Shown here piece after piece: positions 62,938-64,000 of a stretch of DNA of 64,000 nt (within the stretch, counting starts at the first letter, position 1; each line of letters starts with the position of its first letter). The notes beneath the pieces are model-generated. The model was not told the origin of the DNA. It ran no database searches and saw only the letters and a list, made by a program, of their open reading frames with translations. Position numbers and translations under genes: made by a program. The DNA is from Roseiarcus sp963820795 (lineage in GTDB: Bacteria; Pseudomonadota; Alphaproteobacteria; Rhizobiales; Beijerinckiaceae), in NCBI GenBank assembly GCA_963820795.1, contig CAWGBJ010000009.1:310001-374000 (forward strand), written 5' to 3'.

Positions 62938-64000
62938 TTGAGCGCGAACCAGAACACCTCCGAATCCGCAAGGCAACCCGCTTCGTCGCCATGGGGCGCC
63001 TTCGGCTACGCGGCATTCACAGTCATCTGGACCGCGAGCGTCGTGTCGAACGTCGGCACGGCCATGTTCGACACCGCGTCTGGCTGGCTCATAACAAGCC
63101 TCAGCGCCGATCCGGTGGCCGTGTCGCTGGTTCAAGTGTGCGTCAGCCTGCCGCTGTTCCTCTTCACTCTGCCGGCGGGCGCTTTGGCGGACGTCATCGA
63201 ATTCGAGACGTTTGCTCATCGTCATCGAAATCGCCATCCTGGCCGTTTCGGTCATCTTCGCCGTCCTGGTCTCGTTTGGCCTCGCCTCAACGGCGCTGTT
63301 GTTGGCGACGACCTTCCTGCTGGGCGTGGGCGGAGCGCTCACGTCGCCAGCCTGGGGGTCGACGATCCCTCTTCTCGTCTCGAAGCAGGAACTCGACAGC
63401 GCGACGGCGCTCAACAGTGTCGGCTTCAATCTTGGGCGCGCCGTCGGACCGGCGCTCGGCGGCATCGCGATCGCGGCTCTTGGCATCGCCGTCCCGTTCT
63501 GGATCTTTGCCGCCAGCAATCTGGGAATCGTCGCAGCCCTGATTTGGTGGCGCGAACCCAGAAAGAGCGCCGAGAGCCTGCCGGCGGAGCGTCTTGTCAG
63601 CGCTGTCCGCGCCGGCATTCGCCATACGGCGAACAATCAGTATTTGCGTGCGACCCTGGCGCGTGTTCTCGCATTCTTTCCGTTCGCCAGCGCGTATCTG
63701 GCTCTGTTGCCTCTCGTCGCGCGCCACTTGATGGACCACGGGCCGCAGCTCTACGGCGTCCTTCTGGGCGCGGTCGGGGTCGGCGCCGTCGGCGGCTCGT
63801 TGGCGCTGAGATGGCTGAAAGACGAACTGGGACCTGACCGTCTCGTTGCCGTGGGGACAATCGGCGCCGCATTCGCCCTGATTCTGTTCGGGCTCGCGCG
63901 CGAGCCGATTACAGCGATCTGCGGGTGCCTCCTCGTGGGCGCGTCCTGGACTGTCGTGATGACGAAGCTCTATGTTTCGGCCCAGGTTGCATTGCCGGAT
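62938..64000 (+). CDS. MFS_3 (EntS-like) exporter, partial, with one frameshift near 63200
   Basis: Begins with TTG 62938 (MSANQNTSESARQPASS) and runs off the window end. The first part has FTVIWTASVVSNVGTAMFDT and LPLFLFTLPAGALADVI. Then GAATTC at 63199-63204 contains one base too many, and RRLLIVIEIAILAVSVIFAV continues in another frame. After correction, SPAWGSTIPLLVSKQELDSA and LNSVGFNLGRAVGPALGGIA are the hallmark of the MFS_3/EntS family (DUF894), which includes siderophore exporters. About 354 residues are visible after correction and the 3' end is missing. The substrate is unknown. Confidence 0.83.

Noticed and set aside
1..64000. CRISPR array, tRNA, rRNA or prophage
   Set aside because: No regularly spaced repeats, no TTCGANTC-type tRNA arm with a matching acceptor stem in intergenic DNA, and no phage structural genes were found by reading.

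Overview
The window is high-GC DNA from an alphaproteobacterium, most likely of the Hyphomicrobiales and plausibly a methylotroph or C1 user near Beijerinckiaceae/Methylocystaceae. That placement is inferred from gene content: a PodJ-type polar organiser, an NAD-linked molybdenum formate dehydrogenase operon (fds), formate-tetrahydrofolate ligase, B12-dependent methylmalonyl-CoA mutase with cobT, a DUF1127 protein and REP-type palindromes. No rRNA, tRNA or CRISPR array was seen.

Layout. 1-7741: two MaoC-like hotdog proteins (the first cut by the window edge), a DUF937 membrane protein, a DUF900 lipoprotein hydrolase, an EmrA/EmrB-type efflux pair and a CPA1 Na+/H+ antiporter. 8051-18396: podJ, a MerR regulator with a dyad in front, cmk, two MFS carriers, an O-methyltransferase, cobT and a DeoR regulator. 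18931-24922: a symporter/hybrid histidine kinase fusion, leuD, a SCO1-like copper protein and an FdsR-like LysR regulator. 25008-33016: fdsGBA-fdhD-fdsD followed 7 nt later by a FUSC-family exporter. 34098-38347: an arsenic operon (arsR, arsM, two unrelated arsenate reductases, aqpS, MFS) behind a promoter overlapped by a perfect inverted repeat. 39342-47241: fhs, an aldo/keto reductase, mutB/mutA and a DUF2267-like protein. 47812-52230: DUF1127, trmFO, a sirtuin, a truncated methyltransferase fragment and an inositol-monophosphatase-family protein. 52344-59409: a six-gene membrane complex resembling hydrogenase-4 (hyfB-C-E-F-G-I) whose large subunit lacks the recognisable NiFe cysteines, so it belongs with energy-converting-hydrogenase-related (Ehr) complexes. 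59443-61360: a REP palindrome interrupted by a group II intron carrying a reverse transcriptase/maturase. 61416-64000: a secreted HAD-like phosphatase and an MFS_3 exporter running off the end.

How the genes fit together. fds oxidises formate to CO2 with NADH production, while fhs sends formate into tetrahydrofolate C1 metabolism; both are typical of serine-cycle methylotrophs. MutAB, cobT and the MaoC proteins fit propionyl/ethylmalonyl-CoA type acyl-CoA handling. The ars operon combines reduction, methylation and channel/MFS export without ArsB or Acr3.

Data quality. At least eleven positions break otherwise well-preserved reading frames (podJ, mutB, the DUF2267 gene, hyfB x2, hyfF, hyfG x4, the last MFS gene). 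Ten are explained by one extra base, and removing it restores family-like length and sequence. Three of the ten lie where the corrected sequence would read GANTC, the CcrM methylation site of alphaproteobacteria. This suggests long-read consensus errors in part, although seven events cluster in the Ehr operon and real decay there cannot be excluded from this sequence alone.
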